The notes below the pieces were generated by a model that saw only the letters and a list, made by a program, of their open reading frames with translations, ran no database searches and was not told where the DNA came from. From positions 62,001-126,000 of the forward strand of contig JBAXVX010000004.1 of the NCBI GenBank assembly GCA_037128705.1: a DNA stretch of 64,000 nucleotides, read 5' to 3'. The stretch comes from CAIVAT01 sp037128705. Lineage in GTDB: Bacteria > Bacteroidota > Bacteroidia > Bacteroidales > FEN-979. A program made the position numbers and the translations under genes. Shown piece by piece: positions 16,249 to 26,364 of the stretch (position 1 is the first letter of the stretch; the number at the start of each line of letters is the position of its first letter).

Positions 16249-19200
16249 TTACATGCTGCGGCGATACTGTCCTCCAACTTCGAACAGGGTATCGGTGATT
16301 TGTCCGATGGAACAGACTTTGGTCGCCTCCATCAGGCTTTCAAAGATATTACTATTTTTTATTGCCGCCCTCTTCAGATTTTCGATCATCACAGCTGAGG
16401 TATCTGCATGTGTTTTGTGCAGGTTCTCCAGCATGCTGATCTGGTATTGTTTTTCCTCCTCTGTAGCCCGGATCACCTCTCCGGGTAAAACCGTAGGAGA
16501 TCCTTTGCTTGAAAGAAAGGTATTCACCCCGATGATCGGGAGTGTTCCCGTATGTTTCAGTGTTTCGTAATAGAGACTTTCCTCCTGGATGCGGCTGCGC
16601 TGATACATGGTTTCCATCGCACCCAGCACTCCTCCGCGCTCCGAGATCCGTTCGAATTCCAGCATTACCGCCTCCTCTACCAGGTCTGTGAGTTCTTCAA
16701 TGATAAAGGCCCCTTGCAACGGATTCTGGTTCCTGGCGAGTCCCAGTTCATTGTTGATGATCATCTGGATGGCCATGGCGCGGCGGACCGATTCTTCGGT
16801 AGGCGTGGTGATCGCCTCATCGTATGCATTGGTGTGGAGCGAATTGCAGTTGTCATAGATGGCATACAAAGCCTGCAGCGTGGTTCGGATGTCGTTGAAA
16901 TCGATCTCCTGGGCATGCAGTGACCGGCCGGAGGTCTGGATATGGTATTTCAGCATCTGTGACCGCAGATCAGCCTTGTATTTGAACTTCATCGCTTTGG
17001 CCCAGATAATCCTGGCTACCCGTCCAATGACAGAGTATTCCGGATCGATGCCGTTTGAGAAAAAGAATGAAAGGTTGGGTGCAAATTTATTGACATCCAT
17101 TCCCCTGGAAACATAATATTCGACGTAGGTAAATCCATTGGACAGGGTGAAGGCAAGTTGTGAAATCGGATTGGCGCCTGCTTCGGCAATATGGTAACCT
17201 GAGATGGAAACGGAATAAAAGTTCCGGACCTTGTTGTCAATGAAATACTGCTGGATGTCGCCCATCATTTTCAGGGCAAAGTCGATGGAAAAGATACAGG
17301 TGTTCTGTGCCTGGTCCTCCTTGAGGATATCGGCCTGTACGGTTCCGCGAACCTGCGCCAGTGCATCTTTTTTAATCTTTTCATATACCTCGGGCGGCAG
17401 GACCTGGTCGCCGGTTACCCCGAGGAGCAATAAACCCAGCCCGTTGTGCCCCTTTGGAAGAGCACCCTGGTAACGGGGCCGCCTGGTCCCCGCTTTTTTA
17501 TAGACAGCCGCTATTTTTTTCTCAACCTCCTCAACCATGTCATGCTGACGGATATATTTTTCGCACTGCTGATCGATGGCGGCATTCATAAAATAGCCGA
17601 CCATGGTTGGCGCAGGACCATTGATGGTCATCGAAACCGAGGTGTTCGGATCGACCAGGTCGAAGCCGGAATAGAGTTTCTTCGCATCATCAAGGCAGGA
17701 TATGGAAACGCCGGCATTGCCGATCTTTCCATAAATATCGGGCCGGATCCCCGGGTCAAATCCATACAGGGTGACAGAATCGTAAGCTGTTGAAAGCCTT
17801 ACGAAGGGCATGTCAAAAGAAACATAATGGAACCGTTTATTGGTGCGTTCCGGGCCTCCCTCCCCGGCAAACATCCGCGTCGGGTCTTCACTTTCGCGCT
17901 TGAAGGGGAAAACACCTGCCGCATAGGGGAATTCACCTGGCACGTTTTCACGCAGGTTCCATCTTAAAATATCGCCCCAGGCTTCATACCTCGGCATGGA
18001 GATCTTCGGTATTTTAAGCCGGGAAAGTGATTCGGTGAATGTTTCAACTTTAATCTCTTTTCCCCGGACCTTATAGGTGTAAAAATCATCTTTGTATGAT
18101 TTAACCTTTTCGCTCCAGTTTTTCAGGATCTCGTAATTCACCGGATCCAGTTGTTTCAAGGTCTGCTCAAACAGCATATCCAGCTCAAGCAGCATCCCTG
18201 TTTTATTACAAGGCGCACTGTCGGTATCACTCCCCCTGGCGGCTTCAGACGGTCCGGTTCGCAGGGCTTCGATGGTTTGGGCGATTCCGTACAGTTGTTG
18301 GGCAACCTTCGCCTGCGCTGTTGTCCAGCTGTTGTAATTGTGCACTGTTTCGGCAATTTCCGTCAGATAGCGGGTTCTTGATGGCGGAATGATAAATATC
18401 TTCTCCGTCATTTCACCCCGGAATTCAAACAGGCTGGGCAAGGCGATTCCGGTCCTGGTCCTGACGGTCTGGATCAGTGCCCTGTATAACTCATTCACCC
18501 CGGGATCATTAAACTGCGATGCCACGGTGCCGTAAACAGGCATCTCTTCCACCGGCTTTTCAAATGAACGGTGGTTCCGCTGGTATTGCTTCTTTACATC
18601 GCGCAGGGCATCGAGGGCGCCGCGTTTATCAAATTTGTTGATCGCCACCAGGTCGGCAAAATCAAGCATGTCGATCTTCTCAAGCTGGCTGGCTGCTCCA
18701 TATTCCGGGGTCATCACATAGAGGGTCACATCGCTGTGATCGACGATTTCGGTGTCGGATTGCCCGATACCTGAAGTTTCAACAATCACCAGGTCAAACC
18801 CGGCTATTTTTGTCACATTGATGGCATCTTTCACATATTTCGAAAGGGCCAGGTTCGATTGCCGGGTGGCAAGGGAACGCATGTAAACCCGCGGATTGAA
18901 GATGGCGTTCATCCGGATCCGGTCACCAAGCAAAGCCCCGCCTGTTTTACGTTTGGAGGGGTCGATGGAGATGATGGCGATCATTTTATCCTGCAGATCG
19001 GCCAGGAACCTGCGAACGATTTCATCAACAAGCGATGATTTTCCAGCACCACCTGTTCCGGTGATTCCCAAAACAGGGATTTTTTTTTCTGCTGCCTCCT
19101 TTTCGATTTTCTCAAATAAAGGTTTGTTCTTTTCGGGGAAGTTTTCGGCGGCTGAAATCAGTCCGGCAATTTCCTTGAAATCCCTGTCCCTGATTTTTTC

Positions 19201-19665
19201 CAGATGAAATTCTGACTGATCTCCCACAGGAAAATCACACTTCATCAGCAGGTCGTTGATCATTCCCTGCAGGGTCATTTCACGGCCATCGTCGGGCGAA
19301 TAGATCCGTGCAATCCCATATTCCTGCAATGCCGCACTTTCCTGGGGTAAAATCACTCCGCCGCCACCGCCAAAAATTTTGATATGCCCACAATTTCTTT
19401 CCTTCAGCAGGTCGAGCATATATTTAAAATACTCCATGTGTCCACCCTGGTAGGAGGTGATGGCAATGGCCTGGACATCTTCCTGGATGGCGCAATCGAC
19501 CACCTCCTGCACCGAGCGGTTATGGCCAAGATGAATCACTTCGGCCCCGCTTGCCTGAAGTATCCGTCTCATGATGTTGATGGCAGCGTCATGTCCGTCG
19601 AACAGCGAGGCAGCGGTCACGATACGGATGTGGTGTTGCGGTTTATAAACTTCAGGAGAATCCAT
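16249..19665 (-). CDS. icmF: Fused isobutyryl-CoA mutase (B12-dependent, with G-protein chaperone domain)
   Basis: The 1138-residue product has the three-part IcmF layout. Residues 12-145 are the cobalamin-binding domain with the DGHD motif (His25 as cobalt ligand) and the GGGGGV loop. Residues about 195-430 are a MeaB-like GTPase (GITGTGGAGKS at 200-210, VETSGIGQ, NKFDKR). The remainder is the mutase TIM barrel, with YGFDPGIRPDIYGKIGNAG and SMTINGPAPTMVGYFMNAA. IcmF interconverts isobutyryl-CoA and n-butyryl-CoA and can take other branched acyl-CoAs; the fused G-domain guards cofactor loading. The layout excludes ordinary methylmalonyl-CoA mutase. It lies upstream of buk and downstream of an acyl-CoA dehydrogenase gene on the same strand, pointing to valine or branched-acid metabolism. 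Confidence 0.95.
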   Translation of the reverse strand: MDSPEVYKPQHHIRIVTAASLFDGHDAAINIMRRILQASGAEVIHLGHNRSVQEVVDCAIQEDVQAIAITSYQGGHMEYFKYMLDLLKERNCGHIKIFGGGGGVILPQESAALQEYGIARIYSPDDGREMTLQGMINDLLMKCDFPVGDQSEFHLEKIRDRDFKEIAGLISAAENFPEKNKPLFEKIEKEAAEKKIPVLGITGTGGAGKSSLVDEIVRRFLADLQDKMIAIISIDPSKRKTGGALLGDRIRMNAIFNPRVYMRSLATRQSNLALSKYVKDAINVTKIAGFDLVIVETSGIGQSDTEIVDHSDVTLYVMTPEYGAASQLEKIDMLDFADLVAINKFDKRGALDALRDVKKQYQRNHRSFEKPVEEMPVYGTVASQFNDPGVNELYRALIQTVRTRTGIALPSLFEFRGEMTEKIFIIPPSRTRYLTEIAETVHNYNSWTTAQAKVAQQLYGIAQTIEALRTGPSEAARGSDTDSAPCNKTGMLLELDMLFEQTLKQLDPVNYEILKNWSEKVKSYKDDFYTYKVRGKEIKVETFTESLSRLKIPKISMPRYEAWGDILRWNLRENVPGEFPYAAGVFPFKRESEDPTRMFAGEGGPERTNKRFHYVSFDMPFVRLSTAYDSVTLYGFDPGIRPDIYGKIGNAGVSISCLDDAKKLYSGFDLVDPNTSVSMTINGPAPTMVGYFMNAAIDQQCEKYIRQHDMVEEVEKKIAAVYKKAGTRRPRYQGALPKGHNGLGLLLLGVTGDQVLPPEVYEKIKKDALAQVRGTVQADILKEDQAQNTCIFSIDFALKMMGDIQQYFIDNKVRNFYSVSISGYHIAEAGANPISQLAFTLSNGFTYVEYYVSRGMDVNKFAPNLSFFFSNGIDPEYSVIGRVARIIWAKAMKFKYKADLRSQMLKYHIQTSGRSLHAQEIDFNDIRTTLQALYAIYDNCNSLHTNAYDEAITTPTEESVRRAMAIQMIINNELGLARNQNPLQGAFIIEELTDLVEEAVMLEFERISERGGVLGAMETMYQRSRIQEESLYYETLKHTGTLPIIGVNTFLSSKGSPTVLPGEVIRATEEEKQYQISMLENLHKTHADTSAVMIENLKRAAIKNSNIFESLMEATKVCSIGQITDTLFEVGGQYRRSM

Positions 19666-19674
19666 TAAAAAATA

Positions 19675-19792
19675 ATTTGGAAATTTGAAAATTTGAAAAT
19701 TTGAAGATGTAAAGATTTTAAGATGTGAGGATAAAATATTTTTCTCAATATTCTCAAATTTTCACATTCCCAAATCCTCAAATTCTCAAATC
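19675..19792. repeat. Short-unit repeat cluster in two opposite orientations
   Basis: The gap between the acyl-CoA dehydrogenase and icmF genes is built mostly of 8-9-base words such as aaatttga, atttgaag and atgtgagg, first in one orientation (19675-19731) and then inverted as tcaaattt, cctcaaat and ctcaaatc (19755-19792). The same words form a 16-base tandem at 32607-32638. The RNA could fold into an imperfect long hairpin. Confidence 0.65.
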
Positions 19793-19793
19793 A

Positions 19794-20936
19794 TTATATG
19801 TTTGCAATCGCCCTTGATATGATCATCAGCTGAATTTCACTCGTCCCTTCATAGATCTGGGTTAGTTTTGCTTCACGCATCAGCCGCTCCACATGATATT
19901 CTTTCACGTAGCCATATCCTCCGTGGATTTGAACGGCTTCGGAGGTCACGTACATGGCGGTTTCGGCAGCCCAGTATTTGGCCATGGCACTGGCCGTGCC
20001 GTAAGGTTTTTTCTGATCTTTCAGCCAGGCCGATTTCAGGCAGAAATAACGGGCAGCCTCGATGCGCGTGTGCATCTCGGCCAGTTTGAAGGCAATGGCC
20101 TGGTGGTTGATGATCTCGGTGCCGAATGTTTTACGGTCTTTCGAATATTGCAGTGCGCGCTCATAGGCTCCCTGGGCAATCCCCAGTGCCTGGGCGGCTA
20201 TGCCAATGCGGCCTCCTTCCAACGTTTTCATCGCAAATTTAAATCCGAAGCCATCTTCTCCCAGCCTGTTTTCCTTGGGAACGATCACATCCGTAAACAT
20301 AACGGAGTGTGTGTCGCTGCTCCGCATGCCCATCTTGTCTTCGTGGGGGCCCAGGGTTATGCCGGGTGAGTGTCGGTCAACCACAAAGGCATTGATCCCC
20401 TTATGTCCTTTTTCAGCATGAGTTTGTGCGATAAGCACATAGGTGGATGCTGTATTCCCGCTGGTGATCCAGTTTTTAACGCCATTAACCAGATAGTGGT
20501 CTCCTTTGTCGATGGCGGTTGTTCTTTGCGAAGTGGCATCCGACCCTGCCTCCGGTTCTGATAACAGGAACGCACCGATCTTTTCTCCACGCGCCAATGG
20601 CTTAAGCCATTTTTCCTTCTGTTCTTCGGTCCCAAAGGCCTCAATTCCGTAACAAACCAATGAATTATTCACCGACATGATCACAGAGACCGAACTATCT
20701 ATTTTTGAGATCTCCTCCATCGCTAAAACGTAGGAGATCGTATCCATCCCTCCTCCATCATATTTCGGATCAACGAGCATTCCCATGAAACCAAGTTCAG
20801 CCAGGGCCTTTACGTGTTGTGTCGGATATTCAGCCTTGGCGTCCCGTTCAAGGACATCCTTAATAAGTTCGCGCTGGGCATAATCCCGGGCCGACTGCTG
20901 AATCATGATCTGCTCTTCAGAAAATTCGAAATTCAT
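19794..20936 (-). CDS. Acyl-CoA dehydrogenase, short-chain type
   Basis: The 380-residue protein matches the butyryl-CoA dehydrogenase family in length and motifs: FLLSEPEAGSDA for FAD/substrate contact, VNGVKNWITSG, the DRKTFG and QAIAFKLAEM helices, and IHGGYGYVKEYHVERLMREAK near the end. The catalytic base is Glu363 in QIYEGTSEIQ. It oxidises short acyl-CoA to enoyl-CoA, passing electrons to an electron-transfer flavoprotein that is not in the window. It lies 70 bases after the acyl-CoA synthetase gene and upstream of icmF, in a same-strand set for short or branched acyl-CoA. Exact chain length cannot be read. Confidence 0.93.
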   Translation of the reverse strand: MNFEFSEEQIMIQQSARDYAQRELIKDVLERDAKAEYPTQHVKALAELGFMGMLVDPKYDGGGMDTISYVLAMEEISKIDSSVSVIMSVNNSLVCYGIEAFGTEEQKEKWLKPLARGEKIGAFLLSEPEAGSDATSQRTTAIDKGDHYLVNGVKNWITSGNTASTYVLIAQTHAEKGHKGINAFVVDRHSPGITLGPHEDKMGMRSSDTHSVMFTDVIVPKENRLGEDGFGFKFAMKTLEGGRIGIAAQALGIAQGAYERALQYSKDRKTFGTEIINHQAIAFKLAEMHTRIEAARYFCLKSAWLKDQKKPYGTASAMAKYWAAETAMYVTSEAVQIHGGYGYVKEYHVERLMREAKLTQIYEGTSEIQLMIISRAIANI

Positions 20937-21006
20937 GGTTCTAGGTTATAAAATATTAATTTTTAGTTACTTGTACTGATCTGAATACAAAAATACGAAA
21001 AAACAT

Positions 21007-23706
21007 CTATTTTTTCAATTTTGACAAGACTTTCGTAACATCTACCGTTGAATCCTGGTTATTTATTTTCACCTCAAATCCGCGTTTTTGAAAAACGGAG
21101 ATCATACGCTTATTATCGGTAGTGGTTTGGGCGACAATTTTCTTCAGCTTTCCCTGTTCAGCCACCTCGAGGCAAAAATCGGTGATGATATTTCCAAGAT
21201 CTTTCTGCTGCCAGGCATCTACGATTAAAATGGCATATTCAACCGTTTCATGATCCGGATCAGCAACCAGGCGGCCTACCCCGATCAGTTTTTTATGTCC
21301 ATTCTCTATGATTTCAGCCACGATGGCTATTTCACGGTCATAATCGATGTAACAATACCGGGTAGCCACTTCGTGTGTTTCCCAGTGAAAAAAATACCGG
21401 AACCGGTTGTAAAGCGATTCCTTGGAACAGGATCCCAGCATCTCCAGCCACAAGGGTTCATCTTCGGGTTTGATCGGGCGCAACAGCACTTCGGTACCAT
21501 CCTGCAGCGTAGTCGATTTCACCCACTTTTCAGGATAGGGATGCAGGGCTAGATGGAAATAGGGATCCTCTTCGCGCCATGCTGCCTCCGGATCCACAAC
21601 AATTCTCGCATCCAGGGCGATCACATCATCCGGGGTCACCAGCAGCGGGTTGATGTCGAGTTCAGCGATTTCGGGATAATCGGCTGCCATATATGACAGC
21701 CTGATCAGGACCTGGATGAGTTTATCAATATTTTTGGGTGGCGTTCCGCGGTACCCCTTCAGAAGGGGAAATATTTTGAGCGATTCGATCATGTGGCGCG
21801 CCAGACGTTCGTTCAATGGGGGAAATCCAAGTGCTTTGTCACCAAACAATTCGGCCGTGATCCCTCCCATACCTACCATCAGGACCGTGCCAAATACTTT
21901 GTCTTTTTTAATGCCAAGGATCATCTCAACAGAATCTTTGTAAGAGGCCATTTTCTGGACCGTTATCCCGTCGATGTGCGCATCCGGGCATTTGGTCCTG
22001 GCCGATTCCATGATCCGTTCAAATGCCGCCCTCACCAGTTTCTCCGTTCCCAGATTCAGCTGAACACCCCCGACATCCGACTTGTGGGTGATATCGGGAG
22101 ATTGGATCTTGAGCACCACCGGATACCCGATGCGTTCTGCAATCCCGGTTGCCTCCTCCGCAGTGGAGGCCAGGTATGGTTTGGTGGTGGATATACCGAA
22201 GTTTTCAAGAATGCTTTTTGACCTGTTTTCAGCCAGTATTGCAGGCTGGCCGGTTATCATCTCTTTGAATGACGCGCGGAGCATCTGCCGGTCGTGGGCG
22301 AATTCAACCGGGATATCCTTGGGTGTTTCATACAGGGTTTCCAGGTTGCGGTTATAGGCCACCATGGTCATGAATGCCCTGATGGCCTGCTCGGGCGTTT
22401 TATAGGAGGGAATTCCGTTTTCAACCAGGATATCGTCGGCTTCATGCATGCTTTTTCCACCCAGCCAGGCAGCCAGTATCGGCTTTCTGGAACTGTTTAC
22501 CAGGGCGCTGATCTCTTTGGCAGTTGCATTTGGATTGGTCATGGCCTGCGGGGTCAGGATAACCAGAACGGCATCCACCCCCTTGTCGGCAAGCACAATC
22601 TGGGTCGCCCTGGCGATCCTTTTTGCACGGGCATCTCCCAGCACATCCACGGGGTTTCCATGGGACCAGTAGGCCGGAAGATTTTCGTTCAGCAAATTCA
22701 TCGACTCTTCCGAGAGTTCTGCGAGAACCCCGTTCGCGGCAATGAGTGCATCGGTGGCCATCACCCCCGGACCGCCCGCATTTGTCACGATTCCAAGCCG
22801 GGGGCCTTGCGGAAATTTACTTCGGCCGATCAGTTCAGCTACACTGAAAATATCCCCGATTTCATATACCCTGGCCAACCCGGTCCTTTGAAAAGCAGCA
22901 TCATACACGGCATCTTCAGAGGCCATGGCACCGGTATGCGAGGCAGCCACCTGGGCTGATTCAGGAAATCGACCGGCTTTGTAAACGATGATGGGTTTTT
23001 TTCGGGCAAACGCCCTGGCAGCTGTCATGAATTTCCGGGGATTCTGGATCGATTCGATATACAGGATAATGCAGTGCGTGTTCTCATCCTCACCAAAATA
23101 ATCGATCAGGTCCCCAAACTCAACATCGATGCTGTTGCCGATGGAGACGAACTGCGAAAAGCCTATTTTTCCCTCGATGGCCCAATCCAGAACGGATGTG
23201 CACAAGGCCCCCGACTGGGATATAAAAGCAATATTTCCCTGCTTGGGCATGTAGGCTGCAAAGGAGGCATTGAGCTTCAGCGCCGGAACGATGATCCCGA
23301 GACAATTCGGCCCGATCACACGCATCCCCTCATATTTCCTGATTTCGTTCTTGATCTCCTCCTCCATTCTTTTCCCCTCTTCTCCGATCTCCTTGAATCC
23401 TGCCGACATGATGATGATCCCGCGGACGCCAAATTCGCCGCATTCTGTAATGGCTGACAAAACCTTTTCTGCGGCCGTGCAGATAATCGCCAGGTCGGGA
23501 ACTTTCGGAAGCACGCTTACACTGGTATAGCAAGGGATCCCCATGATCGCTTCATTGTCGGGATTGACCGGATAAACGACTCCGCGAAATCCTCCGCTGA
23601 CAAGGTTGATCAGGACTTTCCCGCTTACGCTGTTCGGATTTGTGTTGACCCCGATCAGGGCAACACGCTGGGGATTGAAGATGTTGTTGAGTTTGTGAAT
23701 ATTCAT
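21007..23706 (-). CDS. ADP-forming acyl-CoA synthetase with C-terminal GNAT domain
   Basis: The 899-residue protein has, in order, a CoA-binding Rossmann domain (1-130), succinyl-CoA-synthetase-like ligase domains (150-450) with the phospho-histidine motif VAASHTGAMASED (His257), an ATP-grasp domain (about 480-700; GYPVVLKIQSPDITHKSDVGGV) and a GNAT acetyltransferase domain (about 730-890; VDAWQQKDLGNII). This is the layout of E. coli PatZ/Pka and of archaeal-type ACD fusions. The retained His257 argues for a working acyl-CoA/ADP ligase that can conserve energy, unlike PatZ, whose ligase part is reported inactive. The GNAT domain may regulate metabolic enzymes by lysine acylation. It leads the acyl-CoA gene set (dehydrogenase, icmF, buk). 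Confidence 0.9.
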   Translation of the reverse strand: MNIHKLNNIFNPQRVALIGVNTNPNSVSGKVLINLVSGGFRGVVYPVNPDNEAIMGIPCYTSVSVLPKVPDLAIICTAAEKVLSAITECGEFGVRGIIIMSAGFKEIGEEGKRMEEEIKNEIRKYEGMRVIGPNCLGIIVPALKLNASFAAYMPKQGNIAFISQSGALCTSVLDWAIEGKIGFSQFVSIGNSIDVEFGDLIDYFGEDENTHCIILYIESIQNPRKFMTAARAFARKKPIIVYKAGRFPESAQVAASHTGAMASEDAVYDAAFQRTGLARVYEIGDIFSVAELIGRSKFPQGPRLGIVTNAGGPGVMATDALIAANGVLAELSEESMNLLNENLPAYWSHGNPVDVLGDARAKRIARATQIVLADKGVDAVLVILTPQAMTNPNATAKEISALVNSSRKPILAAWLGGKSMHEADDILVENGIPSYKTPEQAIRAFMTMVAYNRNLETLYETPKDIPVEFAHDRQMLRASFKEMITGQPAILAENRSKSILENFGISTTKPYLASTAEEATGIAERIGYPVVLKIQSPDITHKSDVGGVQLNLGTEKLVRAAFERIMESARTKCPDAHIDGITVQKMASYKDSVEMILGIKKDKVFGTVLMVGMGGITAELFGDKALGFPPLNERLARHMIESLKIFPLLKGYRGTPPKNIDKLIQVLIRLSYMAADYPEIAELDINPLLVTPDDVIALDARIVVDPEAAWREEDPYFHLALHPYPEKWVKSTTLQDGTEVLLRPIKPEDEPLWLEMLGSCSKESLYNRFRYFFHWETHEVATRYCYIDYDREIAIVAEIIENGHKKLIGVGRLVADPDHETVEYAILIVDAWQQKDLGNIITDFCLEVAEQGKLKKIVAQTTTDNKRMISVFQKRGFEVKINNQDSTVDVTKVLSKLKK

Positions 23707-23832
23707 GATAATGTCAATAGGAAATTAGGGGGTGCTCACAAACACCCTGGAAAAAGAGCAGATTGTGAGTAAATAGCGAAACAGCAAAACATGGTGTTCC
23801 GGCAGTGACAAAGTTAGATGAAAATTCCGTGA

Positions 23833-26364
23833 TTAAAAGGTTCGTGAGGCGCTTTTACTCTTCTTGGATAAGGCTTTTTTCAGGATCAGATAATCGAGGT
23901 AATAAAGCACCCTGACCGAAAAACTGTTTGTTTGCGGAGCGCTGATTGTTTTGCTGAAATCTGAAAAATAATCATAGCTGATCTGATCCCCCTGTGTCAG
24001 AATATTGTTCTTCCAGACAAAACTCAGCTCGCTCCCCGGCGCAAAATACCAGATGAACTGGAGATCGACCGTGAAGGCGTTAAAACTGATGTTCGGATTT
24101 TCGGCATATACAGTGTTTTCAAGGGTGCCCTCTGTATTCAACTTGTAATAATCAAAGTAATCGGCCTGCGACCAATAATGCCGGGCCCGAAGTGTCAGGG
24201 AGGCTTTATTGTTGAAAATGTACCTCGCGCTGAGGATGTTGTTGATGGTCTGAATATCACGGCGTCCAAAGTAAATGACCGGGTTGCCGGTTGTGTCGTA
24301 AATGGTGTTTATCCAGCCATAATTGTTCATGTCCTTTTCAAAATCAATGCTCAGGGTGATCGAAAGCCGGTCGCTGATCCGAAGCCGGGGCGCAATGCCG
24401 ACCACGAAGGCAAAATTGTTATTCCCTGGGCTGTTCCTGATTTCCAGGGTCTGTTCATAACGGAACATCTTCCGGATATCGGTCCCCGCCTGCCAGTAAA
24501 ATCCATAGTTCAAAGGCGTCTTATAGTCCCATCCCCAAACCCTGGGTTCATAAAAATCATTAAAGCCCAGCGGCTGAATATAGAATGCTGCTGTGTTCAC
24601 CCATTGGTTGATGAATTTTGTACTGTTGGTTACCTGGAACTGAAGCGTTTTAAACTTGTTTGGCTTGTACAGGGTCGAATAATCCGTGGTAAATGAATTG
24701 AATGAACTGAGTATTTTCCCAACCGGTTCGCGTATGGAGTAAGATAATTCCAGGTGATTGAATACCTCATTATTATACAGCAGGAACCCCATATCGTTGG
24801 GATCATAGGTGTCGCCGGTCTCTTCACGCGTAAGGACATACTGGAATTTCCCGCTGGGTTTGGAGACGGATAGGATATACTGGTGCCCAAAATCGGGGCT
24901 GCTGTTAAATTGATATTTCTGGCTGACATTCAACCGCCCCTGGAAGGAAAAAGTATTCTTTTTATTGCACAGCTTCACCTCTGTCCCGGTAACATTGGCA
25001 CTGAAACTATTATCAGGGATCCAGTAATTGGTATTGATTAGCGTGACATAGGAGTTGTTTTTCAGGTTCTGATCAAACACCAGCACATTATAATTTGTAA
25101 ACGGCTGCGTCATGATCCTTCTTGAATTCCCGGTGATGGTATCTTCAAGGATGCCCCATGTATTGGTGGTCATCCCATTGAACAATCCGATTCCAAGACC
25201 CTTTGCATTTCTTCCGGAGATTTTTGTGGCATTGATGATGCGGGTCTCTTCGGGATTCCTGGTAACAGTTTCATTATTCCCGGCACTGTCATACGGGGCA
25301 TAATAGTTTCTGGGGGCACTCCCGACCCGACGGGTGTAAAAGATCCCGCATTTGTTAAACATCTCGGTGCCTTCACTGAAAAACTGACGCTTCTCGTCAT
25401 AACGCACCTCAAAGGGAGTGAGGTTAAGAATCTGGTCATCCGACTGTACCTGCCCGAAATCGGGGATCAGCATCATATCGAGGGTATAGCTGTCGTTGAG
25501 TCCAAGTTTAAGATCAAGGCCCCCCCGCGCATAATAGGACCAGTTTTTCAGGGTGGCATCTTTTTCAATATAACCGGTAACGTACGGTGAAAAGGAGAGA
25601 CGTAACGGGGCATCCACGTTTCTCATCCCCGTAACGGTACCATAAAACCTGAATATTTCACTGCTTGTGTTATCGACAAAACTCCAGGTTGAGTATTCCT
25701 GGTACCGGTATAGATTCCGCCACATGTTGATGCCCCAAACCTGGTTCTCCATCTCCGGAAAGCGCAGGGCTGAATAAGGAATCTTCACCTCCGCGACCCA
25801 GCCGGAATCGTTCACCCGGGTGGCGCTTTCCCAAACGGCATCCCAATTGTAATCCTGGCCAACGGCCGAATATTTGCAATCGCCCTGTAAGTTTTGCGGG
25901 CTCAGCTTGAATTCATACATGTTCAGCTGGTCGTTGTAAGGCAGGATATCAAAAGAAATATAGTCGGTGGCAAGTTGTTCAATTTCATCGCGGCGCCCCA
26001 ACTCCATCCGGATACTGTCAGGCGAAGGATCAAACATGATGGCGCTGATGTAAAGGGCCATGTCGTCGTAGGCGAAACGAACCTCGGTTTGGAAAGTGGG
26101 GGTGGTCCCATTCCGCGGCGAATATTCCACAAACTGCCCGGCAACCGGAAGTGTTTTCCAAAAAGGTTCATTCAGGATGCCATCGATTTTTGGCGGATGG
26201 ACAATGCGCACCGCCTCAATGTTTTTTCTCCCGAGCAGGGAGGAATCCAACCTGACATTGGAAGATTGGGCGCGTATGAGGGTAGGAAAAAATCCACACA
26301 GAAGACAAATCAGAAAAATTCCAACCGTAGATTGCAGAATATGGAGCGAAGCCCACTGTTTCAT
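23833..26364 (-). CDS. DUF5916 outer-membrane protein with CBM9-like N-terminal domain
   Basis: From ATG 26364 the protein has 843 residues; a TTG at 26406 would put 14 residues before the signal peptide (hydrophobic core IFLICLLCGFF, cleavage near RAQ). Residues about 40-240 are a CBM9-like domain (PPKIDGILNEPFWKT, DDMALYISA, WDAVWESATR, GWVAEVKIPYSALRF). The remainder contains PDFGQVQSDDQILNLTPFEVRYDEKRQFFSEG, split here only in description, and many amphipathic beta-strands ending in aromatic residues, as in outer-membrane barrels. Function of DUF5916 is not known; members occur with carbohydrate and peptide catabolism. It is monocistronic here, facing a divergent barrel gene. Confidence 0.85.
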   Translation of the reverse strand: MKQWASLHILQSTVGIFLICLLCGFFPTLIRAQSSNVRLDSSLLGRKNIEAVRIVHPPKIDGILNEPFWKTLPVAGQFVEYSPRNGTTPTFQTEVRFAYDDMALYISAIMFDPSPDSIRMELGRRDEIEQLATDYISFDILPYNDQLNMYEFKLSPQNLQGDCKYSAVGQDYNWDAVWESATRVNDSGWVAEVKIPYSALRFPEMENQVWGINMWRNLYRYQEYSTWSFVDNTSSEIFRFYGTVTGMRNVDAPLRLSFSPYVTGYIEKDATLKNWSYYARGGLDLKLGLNDSYTLDMMLIPDFGQVQSDDQILNLTPFEVRYDEKRQFFSEGTEMFNKCGIFYTRRVGSAPRNYYAPYDSAGNNETVTRNPEETRIINATKISGRNAKGLGIGLFNGMTTNTWGILEDTITGNSRRIMTQPFTNYNVLVFDQNLKNNSYVTLINTNYWIPDNSFSANVTGTEVKLCNKKNTFSFQGRLNVSQKYQFNSSPDFGHQYILSVSKPSGKFQYVLTREETGDTYDPNDMGFLLYNNEVFNHLELSYSIREPVGKILSSFNSFTTDYSTLYKPNKFKTLQFQVTNSTKFINQWVNTAAFYIQPLGFNDFYEPRVWGWDYKTPLNYGFYWQAGTDIRKMFRYEQTLEIRNSPGNNNFAFVVGIAPRLRISDRLSITLSIDFEKDMNNYGWINTIYDTTGNPVIYFGRRDIQTINNILSARYIFNNKASLTLRARHYWSQADYFDYYKLNTEGTLENTVYAENPNISFNAFTVDLQFIWYFAPGSELSFVWKNNILTQGDQISYDYFSDFSKTISAPQTNSFSVRVLYYLDYLILKKALSKKSKSASRTF

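Noticed and set aside
21007..23706. Firm call as PatZ protein acetyltransferase
   Set aside because: The phospho-histidine of the ligase part is retained, so an active ADP-forming synthetase is more likely; the GNAT role stays open.
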